Shown here: piece by piece, positions 10,387-22,969 of the stretch | How the letters are laid out: every line of letters starts with the position of its first letter | How positions within the stretch are numbered: position 1 is the first letter of the stretch | Assembly: GCF_002127325.2 (NCBI RefSeq) | Contig: NC_035436.2 | Location: forward strand, 30,963,558-31,027,557 | Length of the DNA stretch: 64,000 nt | Source of the DNA: Helianthus annuus | Lineage: Eukaryota; Streptophyta; Magnoliopsida; Asterales; Asteraceae | Reading direction: 5' to 3' | The notes under the pieces: generated by a model | Seen by the model: the letters and a program-made list of their open reading frames with translations, nothing else | Databases searched by the model: none | Told to the model about the DNA's origin: nothing | Program-made: the position numbers and the translations under genes

Positions 10387-10960
10387 TGTTGAGATCAATC
10401 AAATCAAAAAAGGGTAGTTGCACGGTACCCCTGACCGCGGAAGGGATCTCCCTTCCTAGTTCACCACCCGACAAGGATCCTTGGCGGCAAATACCTATAG
10501 CCATCAAAGAGAGGTAAGAAACATGTTTCGAACCCGAGACCTCGAGTGTCCTCGGTCCGGCTTTAAAGCGGGTGTCGGTGGCCACCAAAGTGGCACTAAT
10601 GGGAATTGAACTTGGGTCTCCATTGGAGAACCCAAGTCACTCAACCACTAGGCCACTTGTGGTGGTTGAAATCAATCAAATCAAAAAACGCAACAACACA
10701 ACAATTACGTGAGAACTCCTTACGACTCTTTTATATATAAATAAAGAAAAAAGCAGAACATCCAAAGAATTACATAACCTAACTCATCTATTTATACTAA
10801 ACTAATTACTTGGAAAAGAAGCTATCCTAAACCAATACCAACTCAAATACTTAATTAACCATCTAATAAAATAACTAGATAAGCGTATTACTTTAAACTA
10901 ATAATTATATCTACCTATTTAAATTCTCAGTCCTATATCAAGATTAATCCTTCACCTCTC
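10387..10960 (-). repeat. Minus-strand LTR fragment, split by a SINE
   Basis: TGTTGAGATCAATCAAATC at 10387 follows the primer site and resumes after the SINE at 10665 (GTTGAAATCAATCAAATC...). A TATA-like TATATATAAATAAAG near 10730 sits inside. The far boundary is not defined and no matching second LTR is in the window. Confidence 0.4.
10412..10664 (-). mobile_element. tRNA-derived SINE with 24-bp target duplications
   Basis: A 253-bp insertion flanked by GTTGARATCAATCAAATCAA followed by AAAA (10388-10411 and 10665-10688, one mismatch). On the minus strand it starts with a tRNA-like head: GGCCTAGTGGTTGAGTG resembles box A and AGTTCAATTCCC resembles box B of a Pol III promoter. The body has no ORF. 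It interrupts the LTR of an older element, giving the relative order of insertions. Confidence 0.8.
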
Positions 10961-11298
10961 ACGCTAGTTCGATTGCCTATCTCTATACATGACTCTTTTA
11001 AGTTTAACATCTACTTTAGCGCTCATGTGTTCCCGAGTTAAAAGTAGGGATTTGGAAGTATGTTAGGAAAAGTCGTTTTCCAGAGTCTTTTAGGAAAGAA
11101 ATAAAGAGGAAAAAAAAGAAATGGAAGGAAACTTGATGTTTCTTTCCTTATCTCAAATCCTTCAGATTTGAAGAGATTTTGAATGAAAGGATATTTAATA
11201 CAAAAATTCTTTACCTTTCTTTTCATTTTGTTCGGACTTTAGAACAATAGTAGTTAATTAAATCTTTCTTTTCCACTATCTTTCTTTTATGTCCTTAA
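10689..11298. other. AT-rich non-coding spacer
   Basis: The first part continues the minus-strand LTR fragment. Beyond about 10960 nothing specific is recognised. The ORF at 11038-11226 is a low-complexity F/K-rich frame without support. Confidence 0.4.
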
Positions 11299-11330
11299 CT
11301 AGTACTTTTCATGCGCGCGTTGCGACGCTA
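11299..11330 (-). mobile_element. Helitron 3' terminus on the minus strand
   Basis: Read on the minus strand: a GC hairpin (GCGTCGCAACGCGCGC, plus positions 11313-11328), a 10-base spacer and terminal CTAG (11299-11302) next to T. The body would extend rightward on the plus strand. No 5' TC end or Rep/helicase coding was found. Confidence 0.55.
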
Positions 11331-11529
11331 TAAATCGCAAAATACACTTACGTAATCCGAACGTAAAAGAAACGTAAATTCACTCTTTTCACGTGGTTAA
11401 ATATTATTACAATTTTATTACCATACATATAATCAAGAAATTAGACACAAAATTAAATGTTGAATTGGAATGTTTTAATAATCACTTGTTGCATATTTAT
11501 TTATGTTATTGGCGAAAGCTCTAGGTATC

Positions 11530-11763
11530 AGAGCATTTACATCCTTTCTTCCGGTTCTACCATACAATTACACTAAAAATCAGTACATTTTTTCTCTACT
11601 TTCAATTAAATAACACTTTTTATACACCTTTTCTTCTCCCTCTACTCACAACCATTTTCAAAATATATTAAAAAATTATAGAGTGTGAAACGTGTTCTCT
11701 CAAATATATAGATGAAAGAGTAACATTTTTTTTGTCTTAAATAGATGTGAATGTGAATGCTCT
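11530..11763. mobile_element. MITE with AGAGCATT terminal repeats
   Basis: A 234-bp AT-rich segment starting AGAGCATTTACATCC and ending GTGAATGTGAATGCTCT, an imperfect inverted repeat. The target duplication is unclear, so superfamily is open (Tourist- or hAT-like). No ORF. Confidence 0.55.
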
Positions 11764-12112
11764 TAGGGCTCCAACGGCTTTTCTACTTTTATATAACTTG
11801 TTTTAGACAATAAATGTTTTTTGATTTAGTTAATAAAAGATACCGACTAAATTGGTAATGCCATAATGAAATCTCTTATAATTTATTTATAAAAATTAGA
11901 TGCTAGTTACATTATTAATTAAACATTACAGTTGTTGAAGCTATAAAAAAAATTGTGTGCAATTTATAAACAATAGTTTAGTGGCAATTAGAAAAATAAT
12001 CATAATAATTTAGTATGGGACTTCATATATGATATCATGGACCGGTGAATCTTGATTTCTATTACAAGGTACATACATTAATTCGTAAAGCAAATTAAAT
12101 AACTTTCTGTTT

Positions 12113-12353
12113 GCCCATAGCTTTATAGCTTAGTGGCATCTTTGTGGTGGGACAACGCTTTAGGACCAATAGGTCCTGGGTTTGATTCCCACAAAAGGGG
12201 GGGGGGGGGGGGGGTTTCCATATTTGTTGGGTTTTCTCCTGAATTGGTGTATAGGTATTATGCCTAGTGGAGATGGATATGATCGGGTGGTTCCGCTGGT
12301 GGCACGATGATACTCCAGTGGTCCGTCAGTGATCCAAAATTTGCCGATAAAAA
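12113..12353 (+). mobile_element. tRNA-derived SINE with 16-bp target duplications
   Basis: Flanked by AAATAACTTTCTGTTT (12097-12112) and AAATAACTTTATGTTT (12354-12369). The head has TAGCTTAGTGGC (box A-like) and GGGTTTGATTCCC (box B-like), followed by a long G run, a GTGG-rich body and a short A-rich tail. It differs in body sequence from the SINE at 10412. Pol III transcription is expected by analogy. Confidence 0.85.
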
Positions 12354-12369
12354 AAATAACTTTATGTTT

Positions 12370-13251
12370 TATTGTTAATTTGTATTACCCCTGTTTTTTC
12401 AAGTCACATTTTTAAAGCACACATCCTTTTTTTGTTCAGGTTACACACCGGACATCAAATTGCATTTAATCACACAGTTCCCTAGATGGACATGCAAAAT
12501 ATTCAATTAAATTTTGAGTGACTTTTGATGAAAAACAGATGGGTTAGAAATTTTCCTTCTCTCTTTCTTTTTCTTCTTATCTCTCTCCCTTTATACACAT
12601 CACTTCCATCGATCCAATAGGCTCACAACCACTATGGCCACTCATCCTCCGTCATCCATCCACCATCATTGTGGATCTGATCATATCTGCGACTCTAATC
12701 GAAGCCGTTGAAATGGGCTCGCTCAAAGGACACGAAAGAGAGAATGGCCAGAGTCGCGGAGTAGGGAGACTTCATGAACTTCTAAAAGCTTCCAGGAAGA
12801 GTTTGACACCTTCATTGGAGCCATCCAACAGCAATTTTAGGGTTTCGCATGGAGGTTTCAGGGGCCTGATTCCACTGCGATTCTATGGTGAATAATTGAA
12901 GTTTTATTGTTTCCAGCCACCACCAGTTGGTTAGAATTTGGAAAAGAAAGAGGGGAAAACATAAAATGAAGGCTAGTGTAACTTCTCATTTGCCATATTT
13001 TTCTCTCTAGATAGCCACCACCACCATCCAACATAACCAGCACCAAACATCACTATCACCGCCACTACCGCTTATCTGCCACTGCCTCATCACCACCACC
13101 ACGGCATAACCACTTATCCGCCACCACTCACATCACTGCCACCACGACACAACCACCTAGGCACCACCGCCCACACCACCACAACGACGACAAAACCACC
13201 TAGGGTCCTAGACCCACCATCAATACGACGGACGAACGGAAGTTGCCGGGC
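12370..13251. other. Non-coding DNA, CAC-rich toward the right
   Basis: It holds a pyrimidine-rich stretch near 12555-12605 and an ORF at 12671-12895 with no recognised domain. From 13010 to 13200 there is a low-complexity CCACCA-type run that produces long spurious frames on both strands. A similar CCACC-rich run occurs at 62015-62225. No gene is supported. Confidence 0.5.
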
Positions 13252-13256
13252 GATAC

Positions 13257-15815
13257 TGTCACAGCCCCAAAATACCACCCATGGAAACCCCGCTAGGCGT
13301 GTGACAAACCAATAACGAGCCACTAATCACGTTGAACTCATAACAAGATTTCAAATAAAAAGCTTTCGTTCATTTCAAATAAGTGTTACAAAATCATAAT
13401 TTATAACTCGTTATGTTCAGCGGAAGCATAATATAAAGTTTAACCAAAATCCAAGTGCACGTAATCAACTAGTCTCGTTTCAAGATCCCAGGTATCTCGA
13501 CCCATGACCACTGCAACATCCCAGACAGCAAGTTCCACGTCCACACGTATCAATAACCTGCGAGCATGCACACACGTGTATCAGACAACGCTGGTGAGTT
13601 CATAGTTTTACGAAAACGTTGGTTATCAAGTGTTTAGTTAATCCATTGAATTTAATTCCGAAAGTAATGTTGATAATATCCCGAATATAAGACGGCTTCT
13701 GATTATTTTGCCCTTTCTCCAATGCTCCTATCAAAGCATTGGTCATGACTAGGTCATTAGTTCAACACCCGTCCTCCCAGGTACGGGGTGAGGTTGCCAA
13801 ACCTAAGTAGCGCTACTAACTAATACCATGTTACCTCCCCGGTAACCAAACAACACGGAGGGACTTTAATGGTGATAGGAAGAGTATATTATCCAACATT
13901 CCCGTTTTTACCCAAAAGACATATCCCTCCCCGGGATACCCACTGACTGTCCCAACCACCGGGACGCATGCTCAAGAGATGAACTCACCTTAGATTTGCT
14001 CGGTAAGACTAGTTACGTGTTCAAATTGCTCAAACCAAACCCTAACATAGTTACTATTAACAGTCAGTTTCCTTAAACACTTAACGTAAGTCTTAACACA
14101 TATCACGCAAGTACCATTTTCATATTATTATTCATATTGTAGTAACTCATCATACAACCTAACAGTATTGTAATAATTCCTCATGTCACACATAACCTGT
14201 CCATTAATCCAGATATCGTAATTTATAACCCAACAAAATCAAAACTAATTTTCAATCATCACTTATAAATATGATAACCTACTTCCTGTTTAGTTCGGCC
14301 CAAAATTTCCCCAACCCACTTGTTACTTTTAATACTCCTCCCGGCCCATTTATATGTGCGGGTAACTGGCCGGACCCGAGGCCCAATCCTGACCAGCCCA
14401 ACCGTTACACATGATACCCATTACCCGATCCATTAGCAACCATGCATATCCCCATGTTATTTGAGTCCAATTATACCCATCAAAATCTTGGGCCCCTTAC
14501 CCAATCCTTGTGGTCGGCACATTAATAACCAAAAGTCTCAGTTTATGAATTTGATGTACATACAGTGATCAAACAACAATTAAAGCATGCAATTCAAAGG
14601 AGCAAATAAGTCATGCAAATCCTAAAACAATAAACATTCAGACTGTTTACACTTTATTCAATTACTATAACAAGCTCCCTATCATAATTATATTAACTAA
14701 CATGTCTCAACATTCCTGTTCAATTCATACGCACATATTACTTGATGACACCCAATATTAGTTAGGATCACACGCCAAATCGATTTCGACAATCATAAGC
14801 AATCAATCAAGATTAACAACTATCTAATTAACACCCTAAATCAATACCAAACCATCAAGTTTATAAACACACACCATCGGATATCACCATCTACATTCAC
14901 AAATCACAGTTTCCTTTTATATTTTTCCATATTAATTCATATGAGTTCTAATCCATGCTTTAATCAAATAACGTTATATCATGCCGAATTCATATTATTA
15001 TCATTCACAGTTTATTATCATATGAAAAGGAACAATCAAACCCTATTACATCTAACCACTAGCTGGTTCTTTTAATCACCACAAGAGACTTTCACATCCA
15101 TTAGGGTAATATACAAATTATCAAACCTTCATTATCATGCACAGTAATCGTTAACAGTTGCACACATAGCCGAGCTTAACCACATACCTAAATATGATTT
15201 CTAACAGAATTCAATACCCCTTTGCGTCCATAAGTGCTAACCAACAACATACACATAATCACGTATCAACCACCTAATATACGTATCAAATAAGAACACT
15301 GAGCTAGAGATGAGTTGCCTCGAAGGGGGGGGGGAGGGGTCTGCCATCGCAATATATTGTGAGAGGTTGGGTTTCTTGTTTGAGTTTATTATTCAGTAAT
15401 AATAGGATACGTAACATGATATATGTTTTAAATAATCAAGGTTTAGTGGCAGAACTGGGCCTGAACCCATATGATTTGGGCTGCCGCAATACATGGACAA
15501 AGCAGCCATTATTATGTGCAAAAGTGGCGGTTTGGATTTAATATACATGGGCCGGAATTATTGTGAGAGGGGTGCGACCTTAGGCCCAAGTGTGTGGCTC
15601 GGGTTTGAGGTGCGGCCCACTAACGTTACACATCGGTTATTAACATCTAACAATTTCGGTTCCTAAACTTTCACATCAACCAAATATAACCATACATCAA
15701 ATCATTCATATATCGCACACCATTAAAAGCAAATAATTATTTAAGCGGTTCATTCAGTTCCCACCCATCAAGCATCGAAGGAACTAGAGAAGTATTGAAA
15801 ACACGGGTTGTCACA
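13257..15815 (-). repeat. 3' LTR of the gypsy element (2559 bp)
   Basis: Aligns end to end with 20127-22678, with only scattered base changes and small indels seen by eye. Adjacent to the polypurine tract on its right and to GATAC on its left. A G-run (15326 onward) is longer than in the other LTR. The ORF at 15359-15541 is also present in the other LTR and is not a recognised gene. Confidence 0.95.
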
Positions 15816-15850
15816 TCATGCCCAACTTGAAAGAAATTTCATCCCGAAAT
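15816..15850 (-). promoter_or_regulatory. Polypurine tract region of the gypsy element
   Basis: On the minus strand the interior ends in GAAATTTCTTTCAAGTTGGG then CATGA directly before the LTR. A second similar segment lies at about 15908-15950. The same sequence opens the window at 1-40, pointing to a related element there. Confidence 0.6.
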
Positions 15851-15917
15851 TTGATATGCAATCCAAAACAGCACGGTGTTAGATCAGGATGACTGTGGAT
15901 TTTTCCCAGGTGCTACA

Positions 15918-18900
15918 TCATCCCCAACTTGAAAGGGAATTTCGTCTAGAAATTCGACAATGATATAAGAAGTTGATACAATCTTTTGAACAACTGAGGA
16001 TACTAGAGCTTACTCCGATCATCTTGTTTCTAAGTGAAGTCCGGTCCATGTCTTGAGTTCCAAGAACTCTCACGATTTGAAATTCGACTACGCTAACGAA
16101 TCTTGATGTCCTAGTCCATGATTTCAGTAGATTCCTCAACAACTGCAACTTGTCGTTAACCTCCGACTCTAATAAGGGTATCACAAGCGTTTCATCGGAT
16201 GAACACTGCCTTAGATTCGAGACATAAGTGATATCACACACATTACTCAACTCGACAGGTAATTCAAGCTTGTACACCACTTGCCAACACGTTTCCAGAA
16301 TTTTGAGTGGCCCAACATAACGTAAGTTAAGCTTGCCACGCTTCCCAAGGCGTACCGCACTCTCCCAGGGTGAGACTTCCAATATGACACGTTCGCCTGC
16401 AGCGAACTCCCATTGTTTCCTAAGTTATCAGGTTTCCTGGCGATCGCGCGTTGTCGCCACACGATTTCCAATCTAAATAATCTTCCCAAGAGTTTCGAGT
16501 ACAAGTCCTGGATCTGTTATTAGGCTATAACCCACCTTAATTCTACAAGGATATTAGCGTTACTAACCATGCAAGGCCTCTAACAGAGTTGTCTGAGTAC
16601 TAGGATGGTAACTGCTGCAGTAGGACTCATCCTGAGCTAAGTGTTCTTCCAATCTTTACTAAAGTCAATCGCACGTACTCGCAGCATGTCTTCGTGTGTT
16701 AGGATGGTTCGTTTACTCAGACCGTTTGTCCTATGGTGATAAGTAATGCTCATGTCTAGACGCGTGCCAAGAGTGTTGTGTAGTGCCTGTCATAAATCAG
16801 GTATGGATCGAATTCAGGAATACAGGAGTTGGCACCTCGTGCCTAAATAGCCGCCTTTCTCAGTGAAATGTTCACAAGCTGTGAAGACTCATCAGTTTCC
16901 TTGGTTGCAAGAGGGTGTACTGGTTACATGAGACAATCAACGATCACCCATGTGATTTTGCTTCCGTTTCGAGTTGTAAGTAGACTAGCGACAAAATCCA
17001 TGGCAATCTATTCTCATTTCCATATGGGTGTTTCTGGTTGCTGATACTCCACCTTGATCTTTCCACAAATCAAACATCATTCACATACATTGCCAGGCGG
17101 GCCTTCATGCCCGATCACTAGTACGAGATTTATAGATCCTAATATTTCTCATCAAAACCCAGATGACTAGAACCTTGAGGTCGGTGTGCTTTGTTCAACA
17201 TAAATTCCCTACAGTTGCTGTATAATGAGATCTACATTCATTCCAGGAGGTAGCGAATATCGTCCGACCTGCCAAAGGTTGCTTCTCTATGCCCCGCATG
17301 GGTTCAACTTGAAAATCCTCTTCCTTCAGTTCTCTAGTTTGAACAGAGCGAGTCTGATCGGGTGAGTTAAAGTCGATAGAGAGCTGCATAGCTCGTGCAC
17401 GTTCAGGTTTCACAGTCACACTCATTCCAAAGTTCCATCCAGCGGCGTCATTGGTTGCTTTAGCTCTTTCGAACATCAATACACGGGAGGCCCTTGTGAT
17501 CGGTCTACGTAATGCATTTGGTACCGTCCAAGTAATGCCCCCCCCCACTTAAATCAAAAGCCAAGGTTTCCACCCCAGGTTACGACGCGTGTAACTGGGA
17601 CTCTGATTTAAACCGTCATGGTATACCATTAAGTCACCCGCACCCTCGGGTAAAGACGATGTTCAGTGTGTCGTAGAGTTTGGATTCGGAAGCTGAAAAG
17701 ACGTTCTCCCATTTTGTCTCCCACGAATGCACAGCACCCTGCTATGCTAAGGAGGTTAAAGCTGCACCATCTTCGAAAATCCCCTGATGAATCTGCGATA
17801 GTATCAATCGAAACCAAGAAATTGTTGTATCCCCGAAGGAATCTTTGGCGTCGATCAGTTTCTAACAAAATGGATCTTAGCGAGATCCTTGTGTATTCCC
17901 ACTTCGTTGATTATATGACTAAAAGATACCTCTCGAATCCAGAAATTACATTTAATCAAGACTTCGCGCGAAGTGGCTCCTCCCTCAGGAGCTCTAATAT
18001 AAGGTATAAATGCCGCCCATGATGTTCCTTCCTCCTAGAAATGATCCAAAACGTCATCAATAAACACGATCGATTCATGTGGTCCATAGAGCTGCTGGTG
18101 TGTTGATTAACTCCAGTCGCACTGGCCGCATTGCGTTCGATATGCCGTTCCAGGAACATCCTCCCTTGGACTTCCATCTGATAATAGCTTGCTCGTTAAT
18201 CAATCCTCGAATGGAAGCTTGTCCCTCGCAACTGGTCAACAGGGTGTTACTACATGGTAGAAGCGAACGGTTCTTGACTGTCACCTTGCTGAGTTCTCGA
18301 TAATCAGTACCCATACGAAAAGGCTTATCTTCACGGATATAACTGGGGCTCCCCAAAGCGAAAAGCTAGGTTCGACAAAACTCCGGTCCAACGGTTCCTG
18401 TAGTTGATTTGACAGTTCTTGCGACCCTCCTGGAAGTTCCTTGGGTAGCACGCCGAGAGGAATCACGAACAATTGGTGGAACCTCGATCCTCTCTTCCTT
18501 AGTCTTAACGTCTGTAATAGTTGTTATCGTAGCGGGGTGATCCCTCCGTACACACTTCTGGGCTTTCATTGCTGAAATGATACTAACCTTTACACCATTC
18601 TCACATTTTAGGACAAACGACGATTCTCCACTATGGAGAGGGATACGCAAAATTTTCTCCTCACCGAGTGTATCTGCGTGATATCTGGGTAACCAATCCA
18701 CACTAACTATTGCGTCGAAACCATCCAAGATAGTAAAAGGAAAGTCGATGTCGAACACTTGTCCCACAAGATCGAGTTTGCATCCCACGAACATACGAAG
18801 CTTCAGTTGGCTTGCCATCAATCGATTCTACATCAGGTTCGGTTTCGAGAAGCATCAAGGTCAAATAGAACAGATACGAAGCGGTTAGCTACCATACAAG

Positions 18901-20100
18901 CTACCATGTTGCTGTAATGCCTAGTGTCGTCCATGCCAATCCTAAACGCTCTTCCACGGGTACCACTTCCAGGGCTTGTTGTTTTTGTTACGAGCATTTC
19001 CAATACTGCCGTCGTTCCCTTGGTTGTTATCATGACTGCTGCCTCTACTGTCGTTGCTTGAAACGGGGACCTACTATCTTTCAACATCAGGATCCATCTT
19101 GTCCCATTCCGTTTCGCGTCCTAAGACACTGCTCATTGCGTGGGAAGTTACACATTCCACGTTATAATCAGTTGCTCGCTTATGTCCCGATTGATTTGTA
19201 AGTGTTGACTCCCATAAGTCGCTTGCTAGGGTTAAGGATTCGACTGAAGCCAATTTGTCGGTGTTCGTTGCCAGAAACCAAGGCCGTTCTAATGCTGAAG
19301 TCAGTGAGATACTATGATCATCCTCTTGCCCTTTGATCTTGCAAGTTAGCCGAGTAATACACCGTATGTTGCTTGGGTGTTGCAAAAACGATCGCACTTA
19401 CGGAATCTAAGGCATCAATACAAAGAATTCCAACCGATGGAGAGGAGTGAGAAAGGTACTAACCAATCATTCGACGCTGCGACATCCATCTCAGGGACGT
19501 TCGTACAAGCACCTAACATTCTATCCAATTTGCTAAGCGTTCAGATGGGTGTTCAGGTAATACTCGATAGCATCGAGGTTCGTAAGGGTTCAGAGAGGAG
19601 TGAAAAGATCACGTTCAAGTAGGAGGCAACCATTGCTAGGACTCCTATAGATTTGTTACGTTTCTCCCTGATTAAATAACAAAACATAACCACTTTTTCA
19701 CTTGTTAAGGCTCACTGGGACTTACATGCAACTCACATTATTATTATGTGTGCACCCACAATAATATTGTGATTTGCATGCTCATCTCAGTTCCTCCTAA
19801 CTCATGTCAAATGGTTCCTCAAACTCAGATGTCAAACGGAGGTTGTCAAGTAACAAGATCACAAAAATCGAAGGACTATGACATGCTATCAACGCATCAC
19901 AATGTAAACAAGCAATTCATGTAATCAGGCTATAGTGACGAGTGTGTGTTTGTACGCTACACCATACACAAATGTACACTACTCATGTAATGTATACCAC
20001 AGATGAAAAGACGAACCATGCAATCTGGAGCTGAGTGTCATGGTCGTATTCACGTATATAGTCTGGTTTTTATAAAAAAACGTTTTAAAACCAAGTTCAC
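15918..20100 (-). pseudogene. Gypsy gag-pol polyprotein, extensively decayed
   Basis: Fragments in correct minus-strand order. A gag tail lies at 19074-19397. The protease region (18366-19087) has VLFDLDAS where an active site LFDSGA would be expected, then GFDAIVSVDWL. The start of RT (18075-18472) has SFSLWGAPV and DYRELSKVTVKNR. An integrase remnant near 16900-17100 encodes KITWVIVDCL. The integrase C-terminal region (15918-16382) has GKRGKLNLRYVGPLKILE and CDITYVSNLRQC. The RT catalytic core with its YxDD motif and RNase H were not found. Several frame changes and stops separate the pieces. No functional protein can be made. Confidence 0.85.
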
Positions 20101-20108
20101 TCTAACCA

Positions 20109-20123
20109 GTGGCTCTGATACCA
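20109..20123 (-). promoter_or_regulatory. Primer binding site of the gypsy element
   Basis: The minus strand reads TGGTATCAGAGCCAC, the standard match to the 3' end of initiator methionine tRNA, three bases from the 5' LTR end. It fixes the element's orientation. Confidence 0.9.
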
Positions 20124-20126
20124 AAC

Positions 20127-22678
20127 TGTCACAGCCCCAAAATACCACCCATGGAAACCCCGCTAGGCGTGTGACAAACCAATAACGAGCCACTAATCAC
20201 GTTGAACTCATAACAAGATTTCAAATAAAAAGCTTTCGTTCATTTCAAATAAGTGTTACAAAATCATAATTTATAACTCGTTATGTTCAGCGGAAGCATA
20301 ATATAAAGTTTACCAAAATCCAAGTGCACGTAATCAACTAGTCTCGTTTCAAGATCCCAGGTATCTCGACCCATGACCACTCCAGCATCCCAGACAACAA
20401 GTTCCACCTCCACACGTATCAATAACCTGCGAGCATGCACACACGTGTATCAGAAAACGCTGGTGAGTTCATAGTTTTACGAAAACGTTGGTTACCAAGT
20501 GTTTAGTTAATCCATTGAATTTAATTCCGAAAGTAATGTTGATAATATCCCGAATACAAGATGGCTTCTGATTATTTTGCCCTTTCTCCAATGCTCCTAT
20601 CAAAGCATTGGTCATGACTAGGTCATTAGTTCAACACCCGTCCTCCCAGGTACGGGGTGAGGTTGCCAAACCTAAGTAGCGCTACTAACTAATACCATGT
20701 TACCTCCCCGGTAACCAAACAACACGGAGGGACTTTAATGGTGATAGGAAGAGTATATTATCCAACATTCCCGTTTTTACCCAAAAGACTTATCCCTCCC
20801 CGGGATACCCACTGACTATCCCAACCACCGGGACGCATGCTCAAGAGATGAACTCTCCTTAGATTTGCTCGGTAAGACTAGTTACGTGTTCAAATTGCTC
20901 AAACCAAACCCTAACATAGTTACTATTGACAGTCAGTTTCCTTAAACACTTAACGTAAGTCTTAACACATATCACGCAAGTACCATTTTCATATTATTGT
21001 TCATATTGTAGTAACTCATCATAGAACCTAATAGTATTGTAATAATTCCTCATGTCACACATAACCAGTCCATTAATCCAGATATCGTAATTTATAACCC
21101 AACAAAATCAAAACTAATTTCCAATCATCAATTATAAATATGACAACCTACTTCCTGTTTAGTTCGGCCCAAAATTTCCCCAACCCACTTGTTACTTTTA
21201 ATACTCCTCCCGGCCCATTTATATGTGCGGGTAACTGGCCGGACCCGAGGCCCAATCCTGACCAGCCCAGCCGTTACACATGATACCCATTACCCGATCC
21301 AATAGCAACCATGCATATCCCCATGTTATTTGAGTCCAATTATACCCATCGAAATCTTGGGCCCCTTACCCAATCCTTGTGGCCGGCCCATTAATAACCA
21401 AAAGTCTCAGTTCATGAATTTGATGTACATCTAGGTGATCAAACAACAATTAAAGCATGCAATTCAAAGGAGCAAATAAGTCATGCAAATCCTAAAACAA
21501 TAAACATTCAGACTGTTTACACTTTATTCAATTACTATAACAAGCTCCCTGTCATAATTATATTAACTAACATGTCTCAACATTCCTGTTCGATTCATAC
21601 GCACATATTACTTGATGACACCCAATATTAGTTAGGATCAAACGCCAAATCGATTTCGACAATCATAAGCAATCAATCAAGATTAACAACTATCTAATTA
21701 ACACCCTAAATCAATACCAAACCATCAAGTTTATAAACACACACCATCGGATATCACCATCTACATTGCACGAATCACAGTTTCCTTTTATATTTCTCCA
21801 TATTAATTCATATGAGTTCTAATCCATGCTTTAATCAAATTACGTTATATCATGCCGAATTCATATTATTATCATTCACAGTTTATTATCATACGAAAAG
21901 GAACAATCAAACCCTATTACATCTAACCACTAGCTGGTTGTTTTAATCACCACAAGAGACTTTCACATCCATTAGGGTAATATACAAATTATCAAACCTT
22001 CATTATCATGCACAGTAATCGTTAACAATTGCACACATAGCCGAGATTAACCACATACCTAAATATGATTTCTAACAGAATTCAATACCCCTTTGCGTCC
22101 ATATGTGCTAACCAACAACATACACATAATCACGTATCAACCACCTAATATACGTATCAAATAAGAACACTGACCTAGAGATGAGTTGCCTCGAGGGGGG
22201 GAGGGGTCTGCCATCGCAATATATTGAGAGAGGTAGGGTTTCTTGTTTGAGTTTATTATTCAGTAATAATAGGATACGTAACATGATATATGTTTTAAAT
22301 AATCAAGGTTTAGTGGCCGAACTGGGCCTGAGCCCATATGATTTGGGCTGCCGCAATACTTGGACAAAGCAGCCATTATTATGTGCAAAAGTGGCGGTTT
22401 GGGTTTAATATACATGGGCCGGAATTATTGTGAGAGGGTTGCGACCTTAGGCCCAAGTGTGTGGCTCGGGTCTGAGGTGCGGCCCATTAACGTTACACAT
22501 CGGCTATTAACATCTAACAATTTCGGTTCTTAAACTTTCACATCAACCAAATATAACCATACATCAAATCATTCATATATCGCACGCCATTAAAAGCAAA
22601 TAATTATTTAAGCAGTTCATTACCCACACATCAAGCATCGAAGGAACTAGAGAAGTATTGAAAACACAGGTTGTCACA
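20127..22678 (-). repeat. 5' LTR of the gypsy element (2552 bp)
   Basis: Pairs with 13257-15815. Starts TGTCACAGCC on the plus strand and ends GGTTGTCACA, followed by the target duplication GATAC. Its near identity to the other LTR indicates a recent insertion. Confidence 0.95.
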
Positions 22679-22693
22679 GATACGCCTAATGCG

Positions 22694-22843
22694 TCTAATA
22701 GGCGCCAATCATGCCAACATTAATTGTAATTATTGTAATGTAATTATTGTATTTATCATCTCCAAAAATAGGAGATTTCCTGTAACTATTTATATGGTTT
22801 ATTGTTAATGAAAGAGGCAAGAGATTAATCTCAATATTCTACA
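22694..22843 (+). repeat. 5' LTR of the 150-bp-LTR copia element
   Basis: Reads TCTAATAGGCGCC...TATTCTACA and is followed immediately by the primer site TGGTATCA (22844-22851). Confidence 0.9.
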
Positions 22844-22969
22844 TGGTATCAACCCTAAGATCCTAAACCACCTTCCTCCTTGTTCGGCCACCCTTCTGCC
22901 GCCTCTAAACCTCCGCTCATCATCCCTCTTTCACCGACTTACAACCGTTACTCTCCTCCCTTCCCTTTA

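Larger units (their letters stand above)
13257..22678 (-). mobile_element. Ty3/gypsy LTR retrotransposon (Tekay/Del-like), complete with LTRs
   Basis: A minus-strand element flanked by the 5-bp duplication GATAC (13252-13256 and 22679-22683). The plus-strand left LTR is the 3' LTR (13257-15815) and the right LTR is the 5' LTR (20127-22678). Both read TGTCACAG...TTGTCACA, i.e. TGTGACAACC at the start on the minus strand. Primer site and polypurine tract are in place. The interior is only about 4.3 kb and its gag-pol is badly decayed with much of RT-RNase H and integrase missing, yet the LTRs look nearly identical along 2.55 kb. It is therefore a non-autonomous copy, probably mobilised in trans. 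The Tekay/Del label rests on the LTR start, the pol end and the chromo-side region, and is inference. Confidence 0.93.

Noticed and set aside
12671..12895. 74-codon ORF near CAC-rich DNA
   Set aside because: No domain, no homologue recalled, non-ATG-anchored context and low-complexity neighbourhood; could be a captured exon but cannot be supported.
17666..18303. Plus-strand ORFs opposite the gypsy element (17666-18022, 18079-18303)
   Set aside because: They lie antisense to recognisable RT fragments and have no domain of their own.
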